Part shown: positions 1 through 5,796 of the stretch, piece by piece
Layout: the number at the start of each line of letters is the position of its first letter
How positions within the stretch are numbered: position 1 is the first letter of the stretch
DNA from: a bacterium
GTDB taxonomy: Bacteria > NPL-UPA2 > JAGMAN01
Direction: 5' to 3'
Assembly (NCBI GenBank): GCA_023130215.1
Contig: JAGMAN010000039.1
Coordinates: forward strand, 1-5,814
DNA: 5,814 nucleotides
Translations under genes and position numbers: made by a program
Notes under the pieces: generated by a model
Seen by the model: only the letters and a program-made list of their open reading frames with translations
Told to the model about the DNA's origin: nothing
Databases searched by the model: none

Positions 1-40
1 TTACACACTTTGCTTGACATTACCATTTCCTTCATGAATG

Positions 41-68
41 TTGACAAATTGAGATTGTCTGATAGAAT
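41..68 (+). promoter_or_regulatory. Sigma-70-type promoter of the zapB-like/zapA operon
   Basis: A perfect -35 box TTGACA (41-46) is followed after 16 nt by TAGAAT (63-68). A TG one base before the -10 (60-61) makes it an extended -10 promoter. Transcription would start near 75, about 40 nt ahead of the first gene. It is the only good promoter seen upstream of the left-hand gene run. A second TTGACA at 14-19 has no acceptable -10 partner. Confidence 0.6.
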
Positions 69-112
69 GATAGTGGTCAAAATTGAACAGTATCCCATTT
101 AGGATGGAGATT

Positions 113-304
113 ATGGGAGAAGATAGCCTTAGTGCTTTAGAAGAGCGAGTTGGGAGATTGCTTGGTCTGGTTGCCCAGTCAAAGAAGGAGAAGGAGGGAT
201 GGGAGGAGGAGAGACAGGGTTGGGAGAAGGAAAGAGCGGCCATTAAATCTAAAGTGGAAGGGATGCTGGAGCGGATAGAGAAGGTAATTGGCAGGAAGAG
301 CTAA
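113..304 (+). CDS. Small coiled-coil protein, ZapB-like, upstream of zapA
   Basis: A 63-residue, highly charged protein with no predicted membrane segment. It is almost entirely alpha-helical and coiled-coil in character: an N-terminal LEERVGRLLGLV stretch, a Lys/Glu-rich middle, then a C-terminal amphipathic helix. Short coiled-coil proteins directly before zapA are common and are usually annotated as ZapB-like or division-associated, so a role at the FtsZ ring is inferred from position and shape rather than from a diagnostic motif. The middle holds two adjacent heptads beginning Gly-Trp (about residues 29-42). The start at 113 is chosen because AGGATGGAG lies just upstream; ATG at 104 and TTG at 83 are in-frame alternatives. 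The stop TAA shares one base with the zapA start (TAATG), so translation is probably coupled. Confidence 0.6.
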   Translation: MGEDSLSALEERVGRLLGLVAQSKKEKEGWEEERQGWEKERAAIKSKVEGMLERIEKVIGRKS

Positions 305-585
305 TGGAGAAGTTCACAAAGGTGAAGATATTTGGAATGGAGTATTCCCTGAGAGGGGAAGAAGATTCAGAATATATGCAAGAATTAGCTAAGTTCGTAG
401 ACAAGAAAATGAAGGATGTGGCTGAACATTCTTCTCTGGTCTCTACTTCCAAGGTAGCTGTTCTGACCGCTCTACGCATGGCCGATGAACTACATCAGCT
501 AAAGCAGTCACCGGGTGGGCTAAGCGATGGCTCGGCTGACCGGAGGATTAAGAAGCTGATCGAGATGATTGACCGCAGAATTTAG
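304..585 (+). CDS. zapA: Cell division protein ZapA
   Basis: A 93-residue cytoplasmic protein of normal ZapA length. ZapA binds FtsZ and cross-links or bundles its protofilaments at the division site. The N-terminal part has the family pattern: a beta strand (KVKIFGMEYSLRG, residues 6-18), then EDSEYMQELAKFVDKKM (20-36), then the helix with VAVLTALRMADEL (51-63), which matches the usual AVLAALNIADEL. The C-terminal region is the expected dimerising helix, shortened and interrupted by a Gly/Ser/Pro segment (about 69-78). AGGA at 293-296 lies 7 nt before the ATG. The gene follows the coiled-coil gene with a 1-nt overlap. In many bacteria zapA is followed by 6S RNA or sits after pheT; neither is visible here. 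Confidence 0.88.
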   Translation: MEKFTKVKIFGMEYSLRGEEDSEYMQELAKFVDKKMKDVAEHSSLVSTSKVAVLTALRMADELHQLKQSPGGLSDGSADRRIKKLIEMIDRRI

Positions 586-652
586 GAGCAATACAGCCAA
601 AGGCAGTACTGCTTCACCGTATTTTGATGAATGCAGGAAAGGGGGGATTGAT

Positions 653-988
653 ATGAATATGACTTTAAAGAGGCTCTTGGGAGCAGGAGTGATTATGGCT
701 GTCATCCTGGGAGGGTTGATTCCAGAGTGTGGGGCAGCTAACCCACTTCATAAAATAGGTCGGGGATTGAAGAATATAGTCATTGCTCCGGTGGAGATAC
801 CAGTGGGAATAGTTAACTGGTCTAAGGACCGTAATCCGTTTGTCGGCCTGGTTATCGGACCAGTGGCTGGGGCGGTAAATTGTGTAACCAGAGCGACGGC
901 TGGAGTTGTTGAGGTAATCACATTTCCCTTGCCCCCTTACAACCAGCCTCTCTATGAGCGAGAGTTAGGGGAGACTATCTGGGAATAA
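653..988 (+). CDS. Exosortase-associated TIGR04073-family exported protein
   Basis: A 111-residue protein with an N-terminal signal peptide: MNMTLKRLL, a hydrophobic core to about residue 23, then a likely signal peptidase I site near CGAA (residues 26-29). No good lipobox is present around the Cys. The mature part has the pattern IGRGLKNIVIAPVEIPVGI (35-53), a Gly-spaced stretch (about 65-84) and EVITFPLPPY (87-96). This is how I recall the TIGR04073 family, named for co-occurrence with exosortase/PEP-CTERM systems; its molecular function is unknown. The start at 653 is preferred because AGGGGGG (640-646) sits 6 nt before it and the signal peptide starts there; an upstream in-frame TTG at 569 would bury the signal. 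It lies between zapA (67-nt gap) and rpsP (11-nt gap). No exosortase gene is in the window. Confidence 0.68.
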   Translation: MNMTLKRLLGAGVIMAVILGGLIPECGAANPLHKIGRGLKNIVIAPVEIPVGIVNWSKDRNPFVGLVIGPVAGAVNCVTRATAGVVEVITFPLPPYNQPLYERELGETIWE

Positions 989-999
989 GAGGTGAAGCG

Positions 1000-1242
1000 A
1001 TGGCCGTAGTTATCAGATTGAAGAGGATGGGGACGAAAAGAAGGCCCTCTTATCGGTTGGTGGTAGCCGATTCCCGCATGCCCGCCGATGGCCGATTTAT
1101 TGAAACCATTGGCAAATATAATGTCCTGGAGAACCCGGCTAAGATCTCAGTTAATCAGGAGAGGGCTCTCTATTGGCTGAGACAGGGAGCTAAGGTGTCT
1201 CCCACGGCCAAGCAGATTCTGAGAAAGAGCGGAGCCTTGTGA
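1000..1242 (+). CDS. rpsP: 30S ribosomal protein S16
   Basis: An 80-residue basic protein, full length for bacterial S16, a small-subunit protein that binds 16S rRNA and helps 30S assembly. Recognisable family sequence includes VIRLKRMGTKRRPSYRLVVAD (residues 4-24), the DSRMPADGRFIETIGKYN block (24-41) and WLRQGAKVSPTAKQIL (59-74). AGAGGTGA (988-995) is the ribosome binding site, 4 nt before ATG. Its TGA overlaps the trmD GTG start as GTGA, so trmD is probably translated by coupling. In most bacteria a KH-domain gene and/or rimM follows rpsP; here trmD follows directly. Confidence 0.97.
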   Translation: MAVVIRLKRMGTKRRPSYRLVVADSRMPADGRFIETIGKYNVLENPAKISVNQERALYWLRQGAKVSPTAKQILRKSGAL

Positions 1243-1982
1243 GGATCGACATCTTAACTCTATTCCCAAAGATGTTCCAGGGCCCTCTGGACGAATCCAT
1301 ATTGGGGAGAGCTAAGAAGGCAGGACTGGTGGAGATTAACATTCATGATATTCGCCAGTTTACTCACAACCGGCACCTTAAGGCTGATGACCGTCCCTAT
1401 GGCGGAGGACCGGGTATGGTTATGAAGCCACAACCAATATTTGAAGGGGTAGAGTTTATACGTTCCCGGGCAGGGCAACCCAGGATTATTTTGATGTCTC
1501 CTCAGGGGAAAACTTTTAGCCAGGAGAAAGCCATGGAATTAGCTAAGGAGAGCAATTTACTTTTCATCTGCGGCCACTATGAGGGGATTGACGAGAGGGT
1601 CCGGCAGAAACTGATTACCGATGAACTCTCTATTGGTGATTATGTCCTCACCGGAGGAGAATTACCTGCCATGGTAGTTATCGATGCCCTGGTGCGTCTC
1701 ATCCCGGGAGTCTTGGGGAAGGGAGAATCGGTAAGACGGGATTCTTTCTACCAGCAGCTTCTGGACTTTCCCCATTATACCCGGCCACCCGTCTACCGGG
1801 GAATGAGAGCTCCTCAGGTCCTTCTATCCGGTAACCACTGCGAGATCCAGAACTGGCGCAGAAGAGAGGCCATCAGGCAGACTTTTTTAAGGAGACCGGA
1901 CCTACTAAAACAGGCCAATTTGACGGAGGAAGACAAGAGATTCTTAAAAGAAGTCAAAGGGGAGAGAGATGGATGCGACTAA
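1239..1982 (+). CDS. trmD: tRNA (guanine-N1)-methyltransferase TrmD
   Basis: A 247-residue SPOUT-class methyltransferase of normal length. It transfers a methyl group from S-adenosylmethionine to N1 of G37 in tRNAs, preventing +1 frameshifting. Visible hallmarks are the N-terminal [28 protein letters not shown] (50-64), and the deep trefoil-knot cofactor site [10 protein letters not shown] (112-121) and [30 protein letters not shown] (131-160). The catalytic Asp is D168 (equivalent to D169 of the Haemophilus enzyme), followed by [15 protein letters not shown] (174-188) and LLSGNH (195-200). GTG is the start, with GGAG (1231-1234) 4 nt upstream inside rpsP. The stop lies 14 nt inside rplS, so three consecutive genes are interlocked. 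Confidence 0.97.
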   Translation: MRIDILTLFPKMFQGPLDESILGRAKKAGLVEINIHDIRQFTHNRHLKADDRPYGGGPGMVMKPQPIFEGVEFIRSRAGQPRIILMSPQGKTFSQEKAMELAKESNLLFICGHYEGIDERVRQKLITDELSIGDYVLTGGELPAMVVIDALVRLIPGVLGKGESVRRDSFYQQLLDFPHYTRPPVYRGMRAPQVLLSGNHCEIQNWRRREAIRQTFLRRPDLLKQANLTEEDKRFLKEVKGERDGCD

Positions 1983-2376
1983 AGCAGTGGAGAAGGCGGA
2001 GCCTAAAGAAAGTGTGCCCCAGTTCAGAGCCGGGGATAGGGTCAGAGTTGAGACCGTTGTCATGGAAGGAGAGAAGCGCCGAACCCAGTTTTTCGAAGGG
2101 GTAGTCATCCGAAGAAGAGGCCATGGCCTCGGGGAAACATTCACCGTTAGAAGGGTCTCCTCTGGAGAGGGAGTAGAGAGAATCTTCCCTCTCCACTCTC
2201 CGTTGGTGCAAAAGATTCAAGTAATTGGGCGGGGAAAAACACGCAGAGCCAAACTCTACTATCTGAGGGAGAGGGTGGGAAAAGCTGCCCGTATTCAGGA
2301 AAGGGGAGAAGAAGCAGTGTCTGAGAAGAAAAAAGCGGGAGAGGAGAGTGAGAAGCCAGAGGCAGGAGAAGAGTAG
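1969..2376 (+). CDS. rplS: 50S ribosomal protein L19
   Basis: A 135-residue ribosomal protein located at the 30S-50S interface. The core is clear: [19 protein letters not shown] (16-34), [21 protein letters not shown] (41-61), [11 protein letters not shown] (68-78) and the terminal [21 protein letters not shown] (92-112). Typical L19 ends at about this point. Here a further 23 or so residues follow, rich in Glu, Lys and Ala ([23 protein letters not shown]), a probably disordered charged tail. The N-terminus ([15 protein letters not shown]) is also unlike the usual LI-x-IE start. GGGGAG (1959-1964) lies 4 nt before the ATG, inside trmD. The purine-rich tail region also carries possible start signals for rnhB. 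Confidence 0.96.
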   Translation: MDATKAVEKAEPKESVPQFRAGDRVRVETVVMEGEKRRTQFFEGVVIRRRGHGLGETFTVRRVSSGEGVERIFPLHSPLVQKIQVIGRGKTRRAKLYYLRERVGKAARIQERGEEAVSEKKKAGEESEKPEAGEE

Positions 2377-2386
2377 ACTTTTCAGG

Positions 2387-3022
2387 ATGTCCCGTTATGA
2401 GCGAAGACTTTGGAAGGAAAATTTTTCCGCAGTTGCTGGAGTAGATGAGGCCGGGCGAGGCCCTTTAGCTGGCCCGGTAGTGGCGGCCGCTGTTATTCTT
2501 CCCCAAAATATCTTTATCCCAGGATTAGATGATTCCAAGAGGCTCGGTCCCAAAAGGAGAGAAGAACTTTTCTCCCTGATCAAGAAGCAGGCTAAAGCGG
2601 TGGGAGTGGGGATGGTCAACCAAAGCACCATCGATCGAATCAATATCCTTCAAGCTACCTTCCTGGCTATGGGCAGGGCGGTAGCCAAGCTCAGACCACT
2701 GCCTGAGTATATCTTAGTAGATGGTCTAATCATACCGGATATAGATATCTTTCAGCTATCCATTACGGGTGGTGACCGTCTGAGCATCTCCATCGCGGCT
2801 GCTTCTATTGTAGCTAAGGTGACAAGAGACCGGATCATGATAGAGGAAGATAAGCATCTGCCCCAATATGGATTTGCCAGTCACAAAGGATATGGTACCA
2901 GGAGGCACCTGGAGGCTTTAGCTCGGTATGGGGTCTCGCCTCTACATCGTCGCAGTTTCCGCCCGGTGAGGGAAACAGCATCAAAATTCCAGAGGGAAAA
3001 TCAAAAATCAAAAATAGAATGA
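2387..3022 (+). CDS. rnhB: Ribonuclease HII
   Basis: A 211-residue cytoplasmic endonuclease that cuts the RNA strand of RNA-DNA hybrids and removes misincorporated ribonucleotides. Catalytic DEDD residues are visible: D20 and E21 in VDEAGRGPLAGPV, D112 in VDG and D130 in TGGD, the last two 18 residues apart as in the E. coli enzyme. Other marks are DDSKRLGPKRREELF (48-62), SISIAAASIVAKVTRDR (133-149) and YGFASHKGYGTRRHLEAL (161-178). The residue before GD is Gly rather than the common Lys. The C-terminal tail (about 200-211) is encoded by an A-rich simple repeat. ATG 2387 is chosen because it lies just before the conserved Tyr-Glu, but it lacks a good ribosome binding site. GTG 2348 (224 residues, GGGAG 6 nt upstream, 29-nt overlap with rplS) is a real alternative. 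The stop overlaps the yraN start as ATGA. Confidence 0.95.
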   Translation: MSRYERRLWKENFSAVAGVDEAGRGPLAGPVVAAAVILPQNIFIPGLDDSKRLGPKRREELFSLIKKQAKAVGVGMVNQSTIDRINILQATFLAMGRAVAKLRPLPEYILVDGLIIPDIDIFQLSITGGDRLSISIAAASIVAKVTRDRIMIEEDKHLPQYGFASHKGYGTRRHLEALARYGVSPLHRRSFRPVRETASKFQRENQKSKIE

Positions 3023-3405
3023 CAGAACCGGGGAAGTCCGGATTTAGGATTGAATTGGGAAAATGGGGAGAAAGAACAGCCTACCAATTTTTGCGAAGGC
3101 AGGGCTACCGGATAATTAAGACAAGCTACCGCACCCCCTTAGGGGAGATAGATATCATTGCTCGGGATAAGGGGACGATTGCTTTCATCGAGGTTAAGAC
3201 CCGCCGATCAGATGACTATGGTCCTCCTCAAGCCTCGGTAACTAAAGGTAAACAGCATCAGATAGGAAAGGTAGCTTCTCTCTACCTGAAAAGAAATGGA
3301 CTGGAGACAGCGTGCCGTTTTGATGTGGTCTCCATTTTGGCTAACCCTGGAAGGAAGGCGGCTAAGGTGGAGCTGATTAAGGATGCCTTCCAAATTGATT
3401 CTTAG
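3019..3405 (+). CDS. yraN: UPF0102 (YraN) family nuclease-like protein
   Basis: A 128-residue protein of the usual YraN length, with the restriction-endonuclease-like fold typical of the family. The sequence shows GKWGERTAYQFLRRQGYRII (14-33), then the putative metal-binding site GEIDIIARD (42-50) with D45 and IEVKTRR (57-63) with E58 and K60, then DDYGPPQASVTKGKQHQI (65-82) and FDVVSI (101-106). The cellular role of YraN is not firmly known; a function in DNA processing or recombination is commonly inferred from the fold and from its neighbours rnhB, comM and dprA. Its start overlaps the rnhB stop (ATGA), and no Shine-Dalgarno sequence lies within normal distance, so translation probably depends on termination-reinitiation from rnhB. 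It ends 5 nt from the convergent comM stop. Confidence 0.93.
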   Translation: MTEPGKSGFRIELGKWGERTAYQFLRRQGYRIIKTSYRTPLGEIDIIARDKGTIAFIEVKTRRSDDYGPPQASVTKGKQHQIGKVASLYLKRNGLETACRFDVVSILANPGRKAAKVELIKDAFQIDS

Positions 3406-3410
3406 CCATT

Positions 3411-4943
3411 TTATGCCCACAAATTTCTATCCAGGCTCCTATATTGAATGGCTTCAGAGATATGGTCAGGCAGGATTTCCTCTGAGGCGGCTAAATCTGC
3501 AATTGTCCTGGCCACCTTGAGTATCCTGTCATAAGCTCTGGCAGATATTCCCAGTTCATTTATAGCCATCTTGAGGAGCTCGGTTCCATCCTCATCTAAA
3601 CGGCAATATTTCTTTATCTGTTTCTGACTCATGGAAGCGTTTGAGTGCAAGCCTTTCTCCTTAAAACGCTCTCTTTGAATATCTCTTGCCCCATTTACCC
3701 TTCTCCTTATATCTTCTGAAGGCTCACCATCCCTCTCCTCGGTCAGCTCTTTATACTCTAAGGCCGGGACTTCAATGTGGATATCTATTCTGTCGAGCAG
3801 AGGACCAGAAATTCTTGACAGATACCTCTGAATCTGGTATGGGGTGCAGTGGCATTCCTTCCGGGGATCCGAGTAATAGCCGCAGGGGCAAGGATTCATG
3901 GTGCAGATAAGTAAGAACCTTGAGGGAAAGGTCAGCGTATTAGCTAAACGAGAGACAGTTACCGACCCATCTTCCAGTGGCTGTCTTAAAACTTCAAGTG
4001 CATCTCGACTGAATTCTGGCAGTTCATCCAAGAAAAGCACTCCATTATGAGCCAGACTTACCTCGCCTGGTTTGGGGACTACGCCTCCGCCAACCAGGGC
4101 AATATCAGATGATGTGTGATGGGGTGAGCGAAAAGGACGGGTGGCGACTAAGGCCTGAGCCGGGGGAAGAAGACCGACCACGCTATGAATCCGGGTTGTC
4201 TCAAGCGATTCCTCCAAGCTCATATCTGGAATAATGGTAGGAACTCTTCTGGCTAACATAGTCTTGCCGGCTCCAGGAGGACCAATCATCAGGACATTAT
4301 GAGCGCCGGCGGCGGCAATCTCAATTGCCCTCTTCACCGAGAATTGACCTTTCACATCTGAGAAGTCAACTTCATAATCAGATAATCCTTTTAAGATATC
4401 ATCCAAGTTTACCTTATGAGGAGCCATCTGGCTCTGGCCATTTATAAAACTGACTGCCTCCTGGAGGCTGTCTACTCCATATACTTGGATATCTTCAACT
4501 ACGGCTGCTTCAGCAGTATTCTCTTCTGGAATGATAAGCTTTTTCCTTAAGCTCCTCCTAAGGCTCAGAGCAATGGGAAGAGCTCCCTTTATGGGACGAA
4601 CCCGGCCGTCTAATGCCAGTTCCCCTAAAATGATGTAGTCCTTTAGGCTCTCAGCCGAGAGTTGACCAGTGGCGGCAAGCAATCCCAGGGAAGTAGGCAA
4701 ATCAAAGGATGGGCCTTCTTTCTTTATATCTGCCGGAGCAAGATTTACCGTAATCCTCCTGGTCGGATAGTCAAAAGAAGAATTCTTTATGGCTGACTTA
4801 ATCCTGTCCTTACTCTCTTTTACTGCAGTATCAGGCAATCCTACCACGACCACGGCTGGAAGCCCACTTGCTATATCTACCTCTATTTCAATTGAGTAAG
4901 CCTCTAAACCGAGAATTGAAGCAGAGTAAGCCCTGGCTAACAT
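3411..4943 (-). CDS. comM: Mg-chelatase-like AAA+ ATPase, YifB/ComM family
   Basis: A complete 510-residue protein of normal family length. ComM is a hexameric DNA helicase that promotes branch migration when transformed DNA is integrated; YifB homologues also occur in species not known to be competent. The N-terminal ChlI-like domain begins [24 protein letters not shown] and contains [14 protein letters not shown] (35-48) and [17 protein letters not shown] (67-83). The AAA+ module has Walker A GPPGAGKT (221-228), Walker [11 protein letters not shown] (302-311), and [15 protein letters not shown] (379-393) with a probable arginine finger. A CPC...CHC cluster (C352, C354, C364, C366) resembles the family's zinc-binding insert. 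[20 protein letters not shown] (465-484) is the C-terminal sensor-2 region. AGGAG (minus strand, 4953-4949) lies 5 nt before the start. The gene points towards yraN, and its expression may continue from the DUF6922 gene 69 nt upstream. Confidence 0.95.
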   Translation of the reverse strand: MLARAYSASILGLEAYSIEIEVDIASGLPAVVVVGLPDTAVKESKDRIKSAIKNSSFDYPTRRITVNLAPADIKKEGPSFDLPTSLGLLAATGQLSAESLKDYIILGELALDGRVRPIKGALPIALSLRRSLRKKLIIPEENTAEAAVVEDIQVYGVDSLQEAVSFINGQSQMAPHKVNLDDILKGLSDYEVDFSDVKGQFSVKRAIEIAAAGAHNVLMIGPPGAGKTMLARRVPTIIPDMSLEESLETTRIHSVVGLLPPAQALVATRPFRSPHHTSSDIALVGGGVVPKPGEVSLAHNGVLFLDELPEFSRDALEVLRQPLEDGSVTVSRLANTLTFPSRFLLICTMNPCPCGYYSDPRKECHCTPYQIQRYLSRISGPLLDRIDIHIEVPALEYKELTEERDGEPSEDIRRRVNGARDIQRERFKEKGLHSNASMSQKQIKKYCRLDEDGTELLKMAINELGISARAYDRILKVARTIADLAASEEILPDHISEAIQYRSLDRNLWA

Positions 4944-4958
4944 GATCGCTCCTCCACC
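4944..4958 (-). promoter_or_regulatory. Strong ribosome binding site of comM
   Basis: Reading the minus strand, GGTGGAGGAGCGATC precedes the ATG. AGGAG ends 5 nt, and GGAGG 7 nt, before the start codon. This fixes ATG 4943 as the start of comM, which agrees with the family N-terminus. No convincing -35/-10 pair was seen in the 69-nt gap above it. Confidence 0.7.
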
Positions 4959-5012
4959 TATGAGATGAATTTACCTGCTATTCTTTTGACTTCTGTATAA
5001 TTTCACTTTTCT

Positions 5013-5315
5013 CTAATAGGGCCAGAATTGCTTTTGTATTGCCCTGAAGGACTTGTTCAAACATTTCACTCTATCCTTTTTGACATTGAGTATGAATGCC
5101 CAAAAATTAGCGCTTTTTTGAGAATAACCGCGAAAATTAGATAGGGCGTTCTTTATTTCTGATTTCTTAAAATTCTTCCACATCCAGGCAACGGCCTCCT
5201 CATCACCGTATTCCAGAATTCGCCTCAAAGTATACACCTTGCTTTTCTTGAACGTTATCTTTTCAAATTCTACATCCCAAAAATACTTCTCTAAGAATTT
5301 AGGCAGTTTTCTCAT
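5013..5315 (-). CDS. DUF6922-like small protein, possible AbiEii-type antitoxin partner
   Basis: A 100-residue soluble basic protein with no signal peptide or membrane segment. The pattern LPKFLEKYFWDVEFEKITF, then RRILEYGDEEAVAWMWKNF, then SQKSANFWAFILNV matches what I recall of DUF6922. These short proteins are normally encoded immediately before an AbiEii/AbiGii-type nucleotidyltransferase toxin gene and are presumed antitoxins or toxin regulators. Here the next gene on the strand is comM, so the expected partner is missing. The C-terminus FWPY resembles the family end, so the gene looks intact. ATG 5315 is chosen because the family homology starts there; an in-frame ATG at 5357 adds 14 residues (Gly/Arg-rich, unlike the family) and has no ribosome binding site. 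A perfect AAAGGAGGT lies 24 nt upstream of ATG 5315. Family assignment is from memory of the pattern; function is inferred. Confidence 0.62.
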   Translation of the reverse strand: MRKLPKFLEKYFWDVEFEKITFKKSKVYTLRRILEYGDEEAVAWMWKNFKKSEIKNALSNFRGYSQKSANFWAFILNVKKDRVKCLNKSFRAIQKQFWPY

Positions 5316-5376
5316 TTGTCCACTCGCCCCCCGTCTTAGACCTCCTTTAGCTTTCATCTTTGTTTGCTGATGGGTT

Positions 5377-5405
5377 ATTATACCATAACATTATTACCTA
5401 ATCAA
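5377..5405 (-). promoter_or_regulatory. Sigma-70-type promoter of the DUF6922-like gene
   Basis: On the minus strand TTGATT (5405-5400) is separated by 17 nt from a perfect TATAAT (5382-5377). TG at 5385-5384 gives an extended -10. Transcription would start near 5370, leaving about 55 nt of leader before ATG 5315, or about 13 nt before ATG 5357. It may also drive comM. It is divergent from the + strand promoter at 5475-5503. Confidence 0.7.
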
Positions 5406-5425
5406 CATGATTTTCAGAGCAGGGC

Positions 5426-5470
5426 CTAAAACTAAAATAAAAAGTAAAAAAATAAAAAAAATAAAAAATT
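5426..5470 (+). promoter_or_regulatory. A-tract, probable UP element
   Basis: About 45 bp made almost only of A with single T, C or G interruptions (runs of 4-8 A). It ends 4 nt before the TTGACA box of the next promoter. A-tracts in this position can bind the RNA polymerase alpha-subunit C-terminal domains and bend DNA. Low-complexity intergenic drift is the alternative. Confidence 0.4.
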
Positions 5471-5474
5471 CTGC

Positions 5475-5503
5475 TTGACAGCTCTGGTTAGCCATGTTAT
5501 TCT
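5475..5503 (+). promoter_or_regulatory. Promoter of the FMN-riboswitch transcript
   Basis: Perfect TTGACA (5475-5480), 17-nt spacer, then TATTCT (5498-5503), preceded by TG at 5495-5496 (extended -10). A start near 5510 would give a leader of about 120 nt before the riboswitch aptamer. It points rightwards, away from the DUF6922/comM pair. A weaker TATAGT at 5625-5630 has no -35 partner and overlaps the aptamer edge. Confidence 0.6.
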
Positions 5504-5567
5504 TCTTGCAAGGAGAGGTCTTTCAATCCAGTACATGGTTACGCAGGTCCGAAGCTATTAGTATTTT

Positions 5568-5599
5568 ATCAGTGTAATCTTTACAAAATCTGTGCAATC
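5568..5599. repeat. Two copies of a degenerate 12-nt repeat
   Basis: ATCAGTGTAATC (5568-5579) and ATCTGTGCAATC (5588-5599) match at 10 of 12 positions with a 20-nt period; a third partial ATCAGT starts at 5598. Similar AATC-GTG words occur as degenerate intergenic repeats in some environmental genomes. No function is apparent. Confidence 0.4.
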
Positions 5600-5704
5600 A
5601 GTAAAACACAGCACTTAAGGCATTTATAGTAAGTCTTCGGGACGGGGTGAAATTCCCCACCGGCGGTGAAAGCCCGCGAGTCCCCACGGCTTTGTTTCGC
5701 CCCT

Positions 5705-5779
5705 AGTCCCCTTACTTGCTTTCGCAAGAAAGCAGGGGGGCAGGGACTCAAGTCCCGGAAATGCTTTGCATTTCACGGG
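5705..5779 (+). repeat. Nested hairpins in the riboswitch variable arm
   Basis: Three clear stems can be read. GCTTTC (5718-5723) pairs with GAAAGC (5728-5733) around a GCAA tetraloop. AGTCCC (5705-5710) pairs with GGGACT (5743-5748), enclosing the first stem. CCCG plus GAAATGC (5754-5764) pairs with GCATTTC, a bulged A, and CGGG (5768-5779) around a TTT loop. A second AGTCCC (5751-5756) could compete for GGGACT, but with only a 2-nt loop. No U-tract follows, so these are not terminators. Confidence 0.65.
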
Positions 5780-5796
5780 GCAAGAAAGCAGGGGGG
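5724..5796 (+). repeat. 17-nt direct repeat inside the riboswitch arm
   Basis: The word GCAAGAAAGCAGGGGGG occurs exactly at 5724-5740 and again at 5780-5796, a 56-nt offset. The first copy forms the loop and 3' strand of a GCAA hairpin; the second runs into the strand closing the variable arm. This suggests partial duplication or insertion of a small palindromic element within the arm. Confidence 0.75.

Noticed and set aside
133-150. RNase HII with Gly instead of Lys in the usual KGD motif (noted at residues 128-130)
   Set aside because: All four catalytic acids are intact and this position may vary in the family, so loss of activity cannot be argued from it.
1-243. Minus-strand open frame of 80 codons at the left edge
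   Set aside because: Ser/Pro-rich shadow of the GA-rich coiled-coil gene; no ribosome binding site or family resemblance.
603-612. Perfect palindrome GCAGTACTGC between zapA and the exported-protein gene
   Set aside because: A single 10-bp palindrome with no second copy and no clear link to a regulator; could be chance.
3686-3910. Plus-strand open frame of 74 codons inside comM
   Set aside because: Entirely inside the well-conserved AAA+ gene in antisense, with no supporting signals.
4986-5001. TTGACT and TATAAT close together on the + strand
   Set aside because: They are only 4 nt apart, far below the 15-19 nt needed for a promoter, and the direction would oppose both flanking genes.
5515-5535. 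CTTTCAATCC word that resembles the end of some CRISPR repeats
   Set aside because: It occurs once only; there is no repeat-spacer periodicity.
5510-5560. Possible SRP RNA or tRNA in the riboswitch leader (GCAGGTCCGAAGC resembles part of the SRP core)
   Set aside because: The conserved GGAAGGAAGC asymmetric loop is absent and no matching stems or tRNA arms could be drawn.
5743-5756. Palindrome GGGACT-CA-AGTCCC as a terminator
   Set aside because: The loop would be 2 nt, no U-tract follows, and it lies inside the riboswitch arm where other pairings are better.
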